This document shows, one piece after another, positions 26,649 through 36,145 of a stretch of DNA of 64,000 nt. The notes beneath the pieces are model-generated. The model was not told the DNA's origin, did no database searches, and saw only the letters and a program-made list of their open reading frames with translations. The stretch's first letter is position 1, and every line of letters starts with the position of its first letter. The DNA is from Pectobacterium betavasculorum (lineage in GTDB: Bacteria > Pseudomonadota > Gammaproteobacteria > Enterobacterales > Enterobacteriaceae), in contig NZ_JQHM01000014.1 of the NCBI RefSeq assembly GCF_000749845.1, forward strand, positions 18,520 through 82,519, read 5' to 3'. The position numbers were made by a program, and so were the translations under genes.

Positions 26649-27260
26649 TCAATAATTATCAGTAACTATATATTTTTTCCTTTTGTTTATGTCTATAATA
26701 TTAAGGAAGCCCAAAATTTGTTCAATATTTCTCATGATTTTGTTTTTTGAACTGGTTTTATAGTCAGCATATACAATTATAGCCTCTGGAATCATATAAT
26801 CTCTTGCTGCAAGAGGTGGTATGCGAAAGCTCACTTCAGATTTTGAGCTCAATACATAGCCATTCATTTCCTTGTATTCAAAGGCAGGCATGTAGGTAGA
26901 GTTACCCCCAGGTAAAGTGACGCCATTTTCAGAAAAAATCCCATATGCGGGTTTGTTAATTTTGAATATTATTCCTTGACCAAATTCTGGAGAAATTCTG
27001 AATTGTTCAATCACTTGATCTGTAGAACTGTTATTTATGAGTTTAAACTCATATCCTCGTTCCAGAGATTTAATGTATTTGACCTGAACGTCCCCAGTGA
27101 GGAAGTCAAAGGTATAGTTACTAACTACAGGTAAGAGGCCTATTGCTGCCAACCATAAGAGAGCTTTATTTATTTTCCTCAGAGAGATCCATTTGGTTTT
27201 TGTAATGGGCTTATTATTTTTTGGCATTCTCTGTTGTCTTTTCTTTTTCTTCATTGCCAT
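26649..27260 (-). CDS. Hypothetical membrane-anchored protein (cargo in transfer region)
   Basis: 203 residues, strongly AT-rich, unlike its GC-richer neighbours. The N-terminus is very basic (MKKKKRQQRMPKNNK), followed by one membrane helix (LLWLAAIGLLPVVSNYTF). A domain of beta-like character follows (VQVKYIKSLERGYEFKLINN, PGGNSTYMPAFEYKEMNGY). I do not recognise a family. Its composition and position between two conserved ICE genes mark it as a later insertion. Confidence 0.65.
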   Translation of the reverse strand: MAMKKKKRQQRMPKNNKPITKTKWISLRKINKALLWLAAIGLLPVVSNYTFDFLTGDVQVKYIKSLERGYEFKLINNSSTDQVIEQFRISPEFGQGIIFKINKPAYGIFSENGVTLPGGNSTYMPAFEYKEMNGYVLSSKSEVSFRIPPLAARDYMIPEAIIVYADYKTSSKNKIMRNIEQILGFLNIIDINKRKKYIVTDNY

Positions 27261-27530
27261 TTATTTAAAAAATACCTTTTAATTTTAAATTGCCCTGCTA
27301 GGCAGAAATATTACTCTATTTTTTATTATAATACAATGCGTTGTAAATTGTGTATTGTTGGGCTGTAAGTGTTTTTTAATGCTAATGTTGAATTTCTTTG
27401 TTTATACGCCCACTTATGGCAACAGAGCTGCCTGTCAGATTAGGTTTGAATCTGCGCTATAAAATCTGTGTCGTAAAATAGCCAATCCGGGCTGAATCAA
27501 TAGAAATAAGAGAGTGATGAGCAAGCACAG

Positions 27531-28280
27531 CTACAAATACTTTTTAAAGCTACTAGCCGTCAGCGCCACAGCGACGCCCAGCAATGCAGCGCCGGGCAGC
27601 AGAATCATCAGCGGATGAACCGAAATCGGTAGCGCCAGATAGGTTACCCAGGGCAGCACAGCCAGCGGCAATAGCGCTGCCTTGGCTCTGTGGTAGACAA
27701 ATCCTGATTCCCGGCCTGCACCAAACCTGCGTACATCGCGCCGGACCAGACCATCCACCAGCCCGATGAATACCGACATGAGGGTGAGTGGCAGTGTCAG
27801 TATCAGAACGAGCAGGCGCACCATGAACATCAACGTGGTGAAGGCTGCGGCGATCAGATAATTTTCTGACCACACATAGACTTGGCTCACGAAGTAGCGG
27901 AAGTCGCGCGTGGGTGTCTGGCTGGGAACACGCGCACGCTCGGCGGTCTGCTTCATGCGCTCAAGCAGTCCGGTTTTGACGAATATCCATTCATAGCCGG
28001 TATCGACAATCTGGTGTGCCGTACGCCCTGGCTCCTGCACGATGACGCTGCGGGTAAAGTTATTCGACAGGTGTCCCAATTCGTACTGCAGCATCGCTTG
28101 CGAGTGTTGCCAGCCCTGGTCTTTCCAGAAAAGATGCATACCTGCGCATTCCACGATGATTGAAATCAGCAATGAGCCAATCAGCACTCCCACTAACCTG
28201 AATGGCAAGGTAATGACACTCGCCAGCAGGCTTTGTCGGCGTGTTTGCTGATGTTGCGCCGTAGCCGCTGGATCGCTCAT
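27531..28280 (-). CDS. ICE membrane protein, PFL_4697 family (TIGR03747)
   Basis: 249 residues. Membrane helices at ~22-45 (VITLPFRLVGVLIGSLLISII), ~143-175 and ~205-240, with a soluble part between (GHLSNNFTRSVIVQEPGR). Matches PFL_4697, which always follows traD in these elements. Role in transfer unknown. Start overlaps the traD stop (ATGA). Confidence 0.87.
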   Translation of the reverse strand: MSDPAATAQHQQTRRQSLLASVITLPFRLVGVLIGSLLISIIVECAGMHLFWKDQGWQHSQAMLQYELGHLSNNFTRSVIVQEPGRTAHQIVDTGYEWIFVKTGLLERMKQTAERARVPSQTPTRDFRYFVSQVYVWSENYLIAAAFTTLMFMVRLLVLILTLPLTLMSVFIGLVDGLVRRDVRRFGAGRESGFVYHRAKAALLPLAVLPWVTYLALPISVHPLMILLPGAALLGVAVALTASSFKKYL

Positions 28281-30436
28281 GGCGCTTTACTCTGGTCGGT
28301 AAGACTGTCGACATCTTCATCGAGCAATTCAGGCGGTAGAGCGTGCTCCTGCAGCGTGGGCGATCCCTGGTTCTGCCACCATTGACCCGTATCGGTGTAG
28401 CTTTGACGCATGTAGCCTGCCAATTGCTGAAGATCCGTCGGCATGATTTCATCTGGATCGGGGGCAGGCAGGGGCATGCGGACTTTCCACAGGTTTCCGC
28501 CTTGAAGCAGCGCGAAGCACTGTCCCTTCGGAAGTTGAACCACATGGGACGGTTCAATCATCGGCACGCTCGACATGCTGATGCGATCCTGTGTGTTGCT
28601 GGTGAAGTCGGTTTTGGCGTGGATGTCGGAGCTGTCTGTCGCGCCGCTGACCACGGTCGTCGTGTAGACCTCCACCTTGGGCAACTGTTTTGTGAGCAGT
28701 TCGGCGGTGGCTGTCTCGCGCACGCGCAGCATGAACAGGTTGTTGAAATTGCCGACGACTTGACCGGCTTTGGCGCGATTGCCGATGCGGGCTTCAATAT
28801 CGCTCAGTGTTTGAGTGTAAGCGGTGACCTGGATGCCAGCACCGCCGCCTTTGTTGATCATCGGGATGAATTCGTCTCCCATGAGTTCATTGAATTCATC
28901 GGCATGAACATTGATTGGTACTTTGGTGTCAGCCGATGCACCGGGCAGGCCATCGTCGATGCCGAATTTATAGATGTGTCCGGCCACAGAGACCATATCG
29001 CTGAACATCGAGTTGCCCACCGCAGCGGCGACTTCGGCATCGGAGAGCGCATCGAGTCCGACGTAGATGACTGCGCGTTTCCTGATGATCTGCATCCAGT
29101 CGAAAATCGGCCTGGGGTCACTCAGATCCGAGTAGTTCGGTGCCAGCAACTGGGCGATTTTGCCACTGGTGAGTTTTTCAAGCAGAGGCAGCAGGCTGGC
29201 GACGATCTTGTCGAAATAGGTTTTGTCGTAGCGAACCGCTGATCTCAGTCCGTCCAGTACGGGATCGTAGTTACGGGCCTGACTGAGGTATTGTTCAAGG
29301 GCGACCACGCGCTTTTCGCGACCGATCATGTTCCTGGGAATGTTCTTCTCGTTGAGCTTGGCTTCAATCTGGACGATGACCTCCCAGGCTTTCGGTTCTG
29401 TGCGGGCGAAGTAGTGTTGGGCGTACTCGATGAACAACGCATCGATATTGATGACATGGCGCTGAATCAGCAGGTAGTCCGGTCGTTGCCCCAGCTCGAT
29501 CAATGCGCGTGCAATCACATTGACGAATCTCCAGGCAAATTCTCTGAATGCAGCAGAGTTACCCTCTCCGGAAAGCTGCCCTGCGATGCGGGTCGCGACT
29601 TCGCTGATGCGACCAAAGCGTCCCACCGCGTTGTAACGGGCGCTGATCTCCGGCCACCCCAGGTGAAACACGTAGAACGCATTCTCTCTGCCTGCACGTC
29701 TGGCCTCGACGAACATTCTTTTGAGCAGATCCGCGTCGCCTTTAGGGTCGAAAACAATGACCACTTCGTGCTCGCCCAGGTGATTCTTTCGACGAATATC
29801 CTGGGTGATGAATAATTCGGCCAGCCGCGTTTTGCCTACGCGCGTGGTGCCCAGTACCAGGGAGTGACCGACACGCTCACCCAGGGGCAGACTGACGTCC
29901 ACCTCGTCAGGCTCAATACCATGCAGACGCGGTAAGCCGCCAACGGGCGGTAATGGCCGCACCGGATTGAGCGGTATATCCCAGGTCGTAAGACGGGGCA
30001 GTTGCGATAATGGGAATGGTGCGAACTCCAGCCGCTCCTCCAGACGTCGGGCCAACTGGTAGGCGGATGTTGGCTCTACATAACGCCTGAACTCAGGTCG
30101 GTAGGTTTGCATCAACCGGTGAGTGTGTTTCTGCTCCCAACGGAATCCTTTGCCAATGAACAAGCGTTGTTGGCTGACTGGCACGTCGCGGCTGGTCATC
30201 ACGTAATGTGGCAGGCGACGGATATTGCGTCGGTAGCGCAGGATCACCTGTGCATCGCGCCAGCGCAGTGCGCCAAAAATTCCGAAGGCCAGTGCGCTGC
30301 CGATGCCTATGTCCGGACTCAGCGCGAGAGACCATGGAGCCGTCAGACACAGCAGTGCGGCTCCGGCGCAAACCGCAACGGTATAGAGTTCTACTGGGGG
30401 ACGCAGCAGTACCTCGACCGGCTGAGGCTGTGCCAT
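28277..30436 (-). CDS. traD: Type IV coupling protein TraD (TOL/PFL_4696 type, TIGR03754)
   Basis: The ATG at 30436 begins MAQPQPVEVLLRPPVELY; upstream frame extension would run through PFL_4695. Two N-terminal membrane helices (VAVCAGAALLCLTAPWSLAL, IGSALAFGIFGAL) precede the ATPase domain. Walker A is in LGTTRVGKTRLAE near residue 195, then VVIVFDPKGDADLL; a later Walker B-like INVHADEFNEL. It links the TraI-DNA complex to the channel. Confidence 0.93.
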   Translation of the reverse strand: MAQPQPVEVLLRPPVELYTVAVCAGAALLCLTAPWSLALSPDIGIGSALAFGIFGALRWRDAQVILRYRRNIRRLPHYVMTSRDVPVSQQRLFIGKGFRWEQKHTHRLMQTYRPEFRRYVEPTSAYQLARRLEERLEFAPFPLSQLPRLTTWDIPLNPVRPLPPVGGLPRLHGIEPDEVDVSLPLGERVGHSLVLGTTRVGKTRLAELFITQDIRRKNHLGEHEVVIVFDPKGDADLLKRMFVEARRAGRENAFYVFHLGWPEISARYNAVGRFGRISEVATRIAGQLSGEGNSAAFREFAWRFVNVIARALIELGQRPDYLLIQRHVINIDALFIEYAQHYFARTEPKAWEVIVQIEAKLNEKNIPRNMIGREKRVVALEQYLSQARNYDPVLDGLRSAVRYDKTYFDKIVASLLPLLEKLTSGKIAQLLAPNYSDLSDPRPIFDWMQIIRKRAVIYVGLDALSDAEVAAAVGNSMFSDMVSVAGHIYKFGIDDGLPGASADTKVPINVHADEFNELMGDEFIPMINKGGGAGIQVTAYTQTLSDIEARIGNRAKAGQVVGNFNNLFMLRVRETATAELLTKQLPKVEVYTTTVVSGATDSSDIHAKTDFTSNTQDRISMSSVPMIEPSHVVQLPKGQCFALLQGGNLWKVRMPLPAPDPDEIMPTDLQQLAGYMRQSYTDTGQWWQNQGSPTLQEHALPPELLDEDVDSLTDQSKAP

Positions 30437-30440
30437 TGTG

Positions 30441-30980
30441 TTATTGCTCAATGCCCGTGCTGGTGATGAGCGCGGGGTAATGCCGCAGGCCAAGTCGCTC
30501 AGCCAGGTCATCGGCCGCCACTGGCGCAAACTGCAGACCTGGTGCGATAGCACGCAGGCGTGCCAGGCCGTCTTCGGTCTCGACGTTGACCACCAGGCCG
30601 ATGGCACCTCGTTCGTGAAGTAATACGCTTTGGCGCTGCAGCCACGCATGGGATGCCTCATCGTCGCCGACCAGAAAGAATGGTTGCAGGCCCGGTGCGT
30701 CGATGACCCGGCGTGCTACGGTGCCTGGGGAGAGCTTTGTGCTGCGTACTGGCAGCATGTCTGCTTCGGTTACTGGATTTACCTGTATCGGCGGCATGGC
30801 AATGCGAGGGCGTGGAGTATCGGGTGAACGTACCTGAAGGTTGAGCGCCTCGTAGTACGGCAGAGCAGATGCCCCGCCGTGGTTTTCCACCACAATCGGC
30901 GGCTGTGCTGCGTGAATCAACGGTGATACGATGGCCAGTGTCAGGAACAGGCCGTATGCCGTCTTGAGGTGGATCGTCAT
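30441..30980 (-). CDS. ICE protein, PFL_4695 family (TIGR03765)
   Basis: 179 residues. Signal peptide (GLFLTLAIVSPLIHA), then PPIVVENHGGASALPYYEAL and a C-terminal domain ending YPALITSTGIEQ, characteristic of PFL_4695. The C-terminal half (FFLVGDDEASHAWL, GAIGLVVNVETEDGL) looks like an alpha/beta thioredoxin-like fold. Its stop (30441) is 5 bases upstream of the traD ATG. Confidence 0.87.
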   Translation of the reverse strand: MTIHLKTAYGLFLTLAIVSPLIHAAQPPIVVENHGGASALPYYEALNLQVRSPDTPRPRIAMPPIQVNPVTEADMLPVRSTKLSPGTVARRVIDAPGLQPFFLVGDDEASHAWLQRQSVLLHERGAIGLVVNVETEDGLARLRAIAPGLQFAPVAADDLAERLGLRHYPALITSTGIEQ

Positions 30981-31567
30981 GGGGTGGTTTCCTTGCTGAG
31001 AGTGGTGGGGACAGTTTGCTGCGGCCCCAATACACGTTGGAGGTGTTGCGACACACTGCGCCGGTAGCGTGCCGCAGGCGCACCGCCAGCAGGCCGGTGG
31101 TAGCGACCCATTGCCAGCAGCCAGTCTTCGCCGGGGATATGCTGCTCCTTGAGGATCTGTGCCGCGATCGTCAGGTTGTTGTACGGATCGAGTAAGTCAC
31201 AGGGCTGGCGGTAGCGGTGCTTTTGCCAACCGAGATTGATCTGCCCCAGGCCCACGTCAATGCGGGTAAGTGGTACGTCTTGCAGGGCCTGGTGTACTCC
31301 TGCACAGGCCTGAGCCTGGCTGGTGTATCGGCGAGACTGGCCTGCCACATTCAGCGACCACGGCCACGGCACGATACGTTCTGCACGGCGCACACCACTT
31401 TCCTGCAACGCCACTGCATAAAGGACGACAGAGGGAACACCCGCGCGTTGAGCCGCCAACTGGTATGCCGGTGGGGGGATCTCCTGGGCCTGAGCCAGGC
31501 CAGCCATCAGTATGCTTACCAGCAACGTCCACCTTCGTTGCATGGATGTCAGGGCTGACGCTGCCAT
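30977..31567 (-). CDS. Lytic transglycosylase (VirB1-like)
   Basis: 196 residues. Signal peptide (TLLVSILMAGLAQA), then a soluble lytic transglycosylase domain with YAVALQESG (catalytic Glu) and GLGQINLGW, and NLTIAAQIL. It opens the peptidoglycan for channel assembly. An internal start at 31543 (MQRRW) is possible; the longer one has a weak AGG. Overlaps the PFL_4693 3' end. Confidence 0.9.
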   Translation of the reverse strand: MAASALTSMQRRWTLLVSILMAGLAQAQEIPPPAYQLAAQRAGVPSVVLYAVALQESGVRRAERIVPWPWSLNVAGQSRRYTSQAQACAGVHQALQDVPLTRIDVGLGQINLGWQKHRYRQPCDLLDPYNNLTIAAQILKEQHIPGEDWLLAMGRYHRPAGGAPAARYRRSVSQHLQRVLGPQQTVPTTLSKETTP

Positions 31568-32265
31568 TGACCATTTACCTGTCTGACACTGGCAGGCAGG
31601 TCTCCGGACAGCCCAAGAGACAACCAGCGACCTGCGTCGTGGTTCAGTGTGATGGTGCTATTGCGTACCTGCTCTGGGTCAATCTGTGCGCGTCTGGCCC
31701 AATCCCGGATGCGTACATCGTCCTGGCGTGAACCGACCATATACAGGTCGAAGGGCGTGCCGGAGGTCTGTAAGCGCTGCACAAGTTGGGTGCATGGCTG
31801 GCAATTCTCCTTGACGAACACCGCCGTGCGTCCGTTTCCGGTTACCGTGTTTTTGTTGAGTCCGGCATCAGGCAAATTTACCCGCAGCATGTCGGGATTC
31901 TGTCTTTGCCAGGCTTCGTCGTACGCTCGCTGATAGGCCAGCAGTTTTTCAACACGACGTGCTTCTGCCTGTACTTGTAGCTCGGCATAGCGTTGTCGCT
32001 CGTTGTCACTACGGGCTTCAATACCCAACGCGGATAGTGGATCGAGGTTGGGCGAGTAGGTGCCGAGGGACCCCTCCATGAGTTCGCGATAGCGCAACCA
32101 TTCGTCAGTGTTCAAGCCCCAGTCCTGTGCCAGGCGTTCGTCCCGGTGCTGTTCGACCTGGGTCGGTACGATACGGGACTGCATCGTGGTGGAGGGCTGT
32201 GCCATCGCGGACATTGTCAGAGTGGCCAGTGTGGCAGTGATGAGGATCGTCATCAGACGTTTCAT
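31549..32265 (-). CDS. ICE protein, PFL_4693 family (TIGR03759), thioredoxin-like
   Basis: ATG at 32265 (MKRLMTILITATLATLTMSAMAQ) has GGAG six bases upstream; an in-frame ATG at 32277 overlaps the preceding stop. Signal peptide, then DEWLRYRELMEGSLGTYSP..DPLSALGIEARSD..., the family hallmark. The C-terminal thioredoxin-like domain contains CQPC. Periplasmic; may assist disulfide chemistry of the channel. Confidence 0.87.
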   Translation of the reverse strand: MKRLMTILITATLATLTMSAMAQPSTTMQSRIVPTQVEQHRDERLAQDWGLNTDEWLRYRELMEGSLGTYSPNLDPLSALGIEARSDNERQRYAELQVQAEARRVEKLLAYQRAYDEAWQRQNPDMLRVNLPDAGLNKNTVTGNGRTAVFVKENCQPCTQLVQRLQTSGTPFDLYMVGSRQDDVRIRDWARRAQIDPEQVRNSTITLNHDAGRWLSLGLSGDLPASVRQVNGQWQRQP

Positions 32266-32276
32266 TGTCTTCTCCA

Positions 32277-32930
32277 TCAGGGGATCGCCAGGCGTCGTGT
32301 CTGTCCGGCACGGCTGAAAATTGCGGTGTCGCCATCGATGGTTTCCAGTCGCCACTGGTTCACGGTTTCACCGGGTAATACAACCTGGATTTGTGCAGGT
32401 GCGGATTCTCCACTGGCCGGTGCAATCGATACCATGCGTTGTCCTGCGCGCAGCTCCAGACCCAGGATACGAAACGGGAATGGCATTTTCCTGGGCGCGG
32501 TAACAGCAGGATTGGTGGTGCGGCTGGTGGTGGTTGGTGCGTTTTGAGTGGTCGCTGTTTGTTGAGACTTGAGTTGCGCCAGCTCATCACGAAGCGTTTG
32601 CACGACTTGTGTGGAGGCGTAGTTTTCCTGCGTTTGTTCCATCTGAGCAATACGCGTTTCCAGACTTTGTTGCATGCTTCGTAAGGCTGTTGTACTGGCA
32701 GGGACCGGGCGTGCTTCAAGGGCCTGTATGCTGTCAGCCAGCTCTGTCAGCCGACCTTCCAGTACTTGAACTTGCTGCTGGCTGGCATCCACCTGCTCGC
32801 GTTTGACCAAATCGGCTGTTGCGCGATAGTTCAGGATGGCAAGAGCAGTCAGTACACCCAGCCACACCCAGACCAGGAGTTGGATGATCATGGTTGAGGT
32901 GTGCTTCAACGTGATGGCGGTGTTGTTCAT
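32277..32930 (-). CDS. ICE-conserved inner-membrane coiled-coil protein
   Basis: 217 residues: one membrane helix (IIQLLVWVWLGVLTALAIL), a coiled coil (~40-125, QVQVLEGRLTELADSI, MQQSLETRIAQMEQ), a Thr/Pro-rich linker and a small C-terminal beta domain (PFRILGLELRAGQRMVSI...). This arrangement resembles PilP/PilO-like accessory proteins. It is found between PilL_N and PFL_4693 in related ICEs. Function unknown. Confidence 0.8.
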   Translation of the reverse strand: MNNTAITLKHTSTMIIQLLVWVWLGVLTALAILNYRATADLVKREQVDASQQQVQVLEGRLTELADSIQALEARPVPASTTALRSMQQSLETRIAQMEQTQENYASTQVVQTLRDELAQLKSQQTATTQNAPTTTSRTTNPAVTAPRKMPFPFRILGLELRAGQRMVSIAPASGESAPAQIQVVLPGETVNQWRLETIDGDTAIFSRAGQTRRLAIP

Positions 32931-33496
32931 GGTTGCCCTCCGACAGGAGGGAGGGGCTTAACCGCCTCGGCGACCAAAGTGTCGTCATTTGCTGTGTCAG
33001 TGCCAGCGTCGATATCGGGGCGTTTGAAGCACACTTGTCGCGTACGGTTATCGACATACAGCGCCCAGAACGGCCCGGCCAAGGTAAGCAATGCCTCCCG
33101 CAAGGTCATCGGGCCGAGGTGCAGATGCGCAGCGGGCAGTGGCAGTGAATAGAGTTCAATTACAGACTGGGCTGTTTCGCAGAGCTGGTAGCCACTTCGC
33201 TTGAGCGCGTGCCGAAGGCCGTCACCCACGGTAGCGCGGGAATGCTCGGGTATTGATACGTCAATCACCTGCAGCAACAGATTACGCTGCGCCGCATCGG
33301 GAGCCAGTTCGACCAGGGTATAGCGTCCGTAACGTACAACGGGAACGAAGTCCGGCGTAGCGTCGGGAACCAAGGTGACCGCTTTGATGGGCGGAGAGGG
33401 GGGCGGGGCAGTGGTTGTTGTGCATCCGCTGCTCAAGGCTGCAATGATCAGCAGGTGATTGACAAACAGCCGCCGGATTGAATGTGTTGGTGACAT
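32927..33496 (-). CDS. PilL_N-like lipoprotein, TIGR03748 family
   Basis: 189 residues. Lipoprotein signal (HLLIIAALSSGC), then FVPVVRYGRYTLVELAPDAAQRNLLLQVIDV and GLRHALKRSGYQLC, the TIGR03748 pattern. In SPI-7-like elements this begins a type IV pilus (pil) cluster; no other pil gene is present here. It is the first gene of the transfer operon that runs to 27531. Confidence 0.88.
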   Translation of the reverse strand: MSPTHSIRRLFVNHLLIIAALSSGCTTTTAPPPSPPIKAVTLVPDATPDFVPVVRYGRYTLVELAPDAAQRNLLLQVIDVSIPEHSRATVGDGLRHALKRSGYQLCETAQSVIELYSLPLPAAHLHLGPMTLREALLTLAGPFWALYVDNRTRQVCFKRPDIDAGTDTANDDTLVAEAVKPLPPVGGQP

Positions 33497-33895
33497 GGTT
33501 CAGCTCTCTATAGCGATGAGCTGTTACCTTCGTCTGAGGCGTGGGTTTGATCAGCAAAGAATGCGGATTGGGTGCCTTCCTATTTTGCGTCGTTGACGCA
33601 GACGAAGTGTGTGGGGGGTGACGATGATTCCAGTGCCGCACTTTTCTGGACTTCCCCGGTCAGGTAAAGCGTCAGGGCCTATGATTGGACTGTGCTCGGA
33701 CGGCACGAATCCGCGCCGTCATGTTCCTACGTATCCGCCTGCAAGGACACCCGACTCATCGTGGATTATCGGACAGAGGCACTGAAAATTTTCAGCTAGC
33801 CTCACGAATCTAATGATCGGTTGCCACATCAGCTTCACTAGGTGAAGATCGTCCGTCGACATTAATCCTAAGTCATGAACCTTGGAGTAACGGGA
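33497..33895. other. Divergent intergenic region (transfer operon / SEC-C nuclease gene)
   Basis: About 400 bp without a gene. It must hold the leftward transfer promoter and the rightward promoter for the next gene. TGCGTC/GACGCA with a 3-base spacer (33586-33600) is the one clear small inverted repeat. An SD-like GGAG at 33884-33887 serves the plus-strand gene. Confidence 0.45.
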
Positions 33896-36055
33896 ATGCA
33901 TTCCACGCAACGAAGCGAAACCGAAGTTTTTGAAGATCTGAGAATACTAACGGCCCAACCTGGCTATGTTCATGCTGTGGCCGGTATCTGTTATCGCGAC
34001 AACCTCGTATCGTTCCAAGGTGAGTACAAGGCTTCCGATCTTGAGCATCTGTTTGACCGGAAAAGACTCAATCGCAATGAAATAAGCACGTTGTTGGGGC
34101 TGATGATGCGTCAACCTGTGGATCTAACTGAGGTTGATGAAGACACGTTGAGAGGTTATGCCTCTCGCACTGACGAATTGCTAGGCGAGCTTCATGACAC
34201 TATGACCGGCCTGACAATCGGCGAGCTGATTTCCCAGGCTCAACAGGGGGCCACCATGGCCGATTTTTGGCAAGGCGCAATGATGAAAGAGCCAATTTTC
34301 TATGGCACCGAGTCAGCTTACAGTTTTCAGTACCGCGATTTTTTTGCAGAAAAGCATGCTCCTGATGATGACTGGCTAAAGAGAGTCATGGGGTTCAGCA
34401 GTGCCCAGGCTCTTCGAGTAGCGAGTGCAATGTGTTCGTTGATGGATGCTCGCGCAACCAATGGAACAAGCTTGATCGGCAAAACAAAGGTAGGAGAAAT
34501 ACCTGTAGGCCCGGTTCTTGAACTCTTCGAGTTCACCGTGCAGGAGATAGCCCAGCGTTCTGGTCAGGAGATTGATGTTGTTGAGGCAGTTTTCAAGGCG
34601 CTAACGTTCAGTGGCCACAACGGCTTGTTCAAGGAGATCGGAGACTTCAATCAAGTTGCAGCAACTCCATTGCTGCCGACAGGGCGTGGCTCAGTGTTGC
34701 TGTTCTCTCACTATTCGATCTACGAAGCGCTATATGAGTCGCCTTTCTTCTGGATGAACCAGGATGAAAATTACAAGCAACAGGCTTCGGACAATCGAGG
34801 AGCTTTCACCGAACAGTTTTCTCAGCGCCGCCTGGCATCCGTCTTTGTAAATGCCGGTGTCTACACCAACGTCAATCTATTTGAGGGCAAGCGGATTGTT
34901 GCCGAAGCGGACGTGCTGGTCATTTTTGGTGACCGGGTCATTATCGTTCAGGCAAAAGCTAAAAAACTAACCCTAGCTGCCCGTAAAGGTAACGATGGGC
35001 AAATCAAGGCTGATTTCGCCGCAGCGATTCAGAAAGCCTATGACCAAGGGGCGGAGTGCGCGGCGGCTATTAGAGCTGGAAAATGCAGGCTCGAAGATGA
35101 TCGAGGCCAGGCTGTCGTGCTGCCGAAGCAGATCAAGGAAATCTACCCGTTCTGCGTAGTGTCTGATCACTACCCTGCACTAGCGTTTCAAGCCAGCCAA
35201 TACTTGAAATATAGCTCTGATGAGATTGTTCGCCCGCCCTTTGTGATGGACGTATTTCTGCTGGATGTACTAGCAGAGATGCTGGATACACCGTTGCGTT
35301 TTCTGAGCTACGTCCGAATGCGCGTTGAGTCGTCACATAAGCTGATGATGGGGCACGAGCTCACCGCTCTTGCCTACCATCTGCGGTGCAATCTCTGCCT
35401 CGATGACGAATACAACTTAGTAATGCTGGAGGACTCAATCGCAGCGGATTTGGATGCTGCAATGACTGTTCGGCGGGAAGGGCTCCCCGGCAAGCGAGTC
35501 CCTGAAGGCATCCTCACTAAAATGAGGGGGACGTTCTATGAGCGATTGATTGAGCAGATTGAGCGCCGGCCTGCCCCTGCGATTCTTGAACTGGGGTTCA
35601 CTCTACTGTCTATGGGGGAGGAATCGAGTAAGACGGTTCATAAGGCTATCGAAGGCTTGACCAACATGGCAAAGATGGATGGCAAACGGCATGACTTCGT
35701 ACTTGGAATGTCTGAACCGGGGACTGGGATTTGCTTCCATTGCAATCCTACACCCAGCCAGGAGGCAGTCAGAACCCTGGAGGTGCACTGTGCCAAACGA
35801 AAATACGCTCAACGGGCTGCACAGTGGTACGGAGTGTCTGTGGGACTCAAGGGCGAAATCCAATTCGGAATCACGCTCAATTCCCCCTGGGAACGATCCC
35901 CTGAGATGGATGAGTTAACCAAAGACATGAAGTCATCTTCTTCATTCGGAAGGGCTATTAAGACAATGGAGCGGGCATTCAGTCCTAAGAAGTATAGACG
36001 CAACGATCCGTGCCCTTGTGGAAGCGGCATTAAGTACAAAAAGTGTTGTCTCTGA
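33896..36055 (+). CDS. Large protein with nuclease-like core and C-terminal SEC-C zinc motif
   Basis: I prefer ATG 33896, 8 bases after GGAG, over 33875. About 719 residues. Near the middle, AEADVLVIFGDRVIIVQAKAKK has the E...D...QAK layout of PD-(D/E)XK/NERD-type nucleases. The C-terminus is a complete SEC-C zinc-binding motif, RNDPCPCGSGIKYKKCC. The rest, with ISTLLGLMMRQPVDL early and RRNDP late, is not a family I can name. SEC-C motifs are often fused to nuclease or defence domains. Placed alone between the transfer and maintenance halves; a defence role is inference. Confidence 0.7.
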   Translation: MHSTQRSETEVFEDLRILTAQPGYVHAVAGICYRDNLVSFQGEYKASDLEHLFDRKRLNRNEISTLLGLMMRQPVDLTEVDEDTLRGYASRTDELLGELHDTMTGLTIGELISQAQQGATMADFWQGAMMKEPIFYGTESAYSFQYRDFFAEKHAPDDDWLKRVMGFSSAQALRVASAMCSLMDARATNGTSLIGKTKVGEIPVGPVLELFEFTVQEIAQRSGQEIDVVEAVFKALTFSGHNGLFKEIGDFNQVAATPLLPTGRGSVLLFSHYSIYEALYESPFFWMNQDENYKQQASDNRGAFTEQFSQRRLASVFVNAGVYTNVNLFEGKRIVAEADVLVIFGDRVIIVQAKAKKLTLAARKGNDGQIKADFAAAIQKAYDQGAECAAAIRAGKCRLEDDRGQAVVLPKQIKEIYPFCVVSDHYPALAFQASQYLKYSSDEIVRPPFVMDVFLLDVLAEMLDTPLRFLSYVRMRVESSHKLMMGHELTALAYHLRCNLCLDDEYNLVMLEDSIAADLDAAMTVRREGLPGKRVPEGILTKMRGTFYERLIEQIERRPAPAILELGFTLLSMGEESSKTVHKAIEGLTNMAKMDGKRHDFVLGMSEPGTGICFHCNPTPSQEAVRTLEVHCAKRKYAQRAAQWYGVSVGLKGEIQFGITLNSPWERSPEMDELTKDMKSSSSFGRAIKTMERAFSPKKYRRNDPCPCGSGIKYKKCCL

Positions 36056-36093
36056 GGCCAGATGCTGGGGGGCTTAGCGCGACGTGTTATGTG

Positions 36094-36123
36094 AAAAAGC
36101 TGGCGTCCTTACGGGACGCCAGC
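36094..36123 (-). terminator. Intrinsic terminator after the DUF1413-like gene
   Basis: Stem GCTGGCGTCC (36099-36108) pairs with GGACGCCAGC (36114-36123). On the minus strand it is followed by CUUUUU. It resembles the terminator at 36765-36795 so closely, including the bases after the U-tract (ACAT.ACACGTC), that the two are copies. Confidence 0.85.
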
Positions 36124-36145
36124 AGACAGGAACATCAGTCTTTGG

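Noticed and set aside
31063..31216. RfaH ops-like words (GGCGGTAGCG at 31207; CGGTAGCGTG near 31064)
   Set aside because: They are on the plus strand inside the minus-strand transglycosylase gene, so they would not be in the transcript of the transfer operon and not in a leader.
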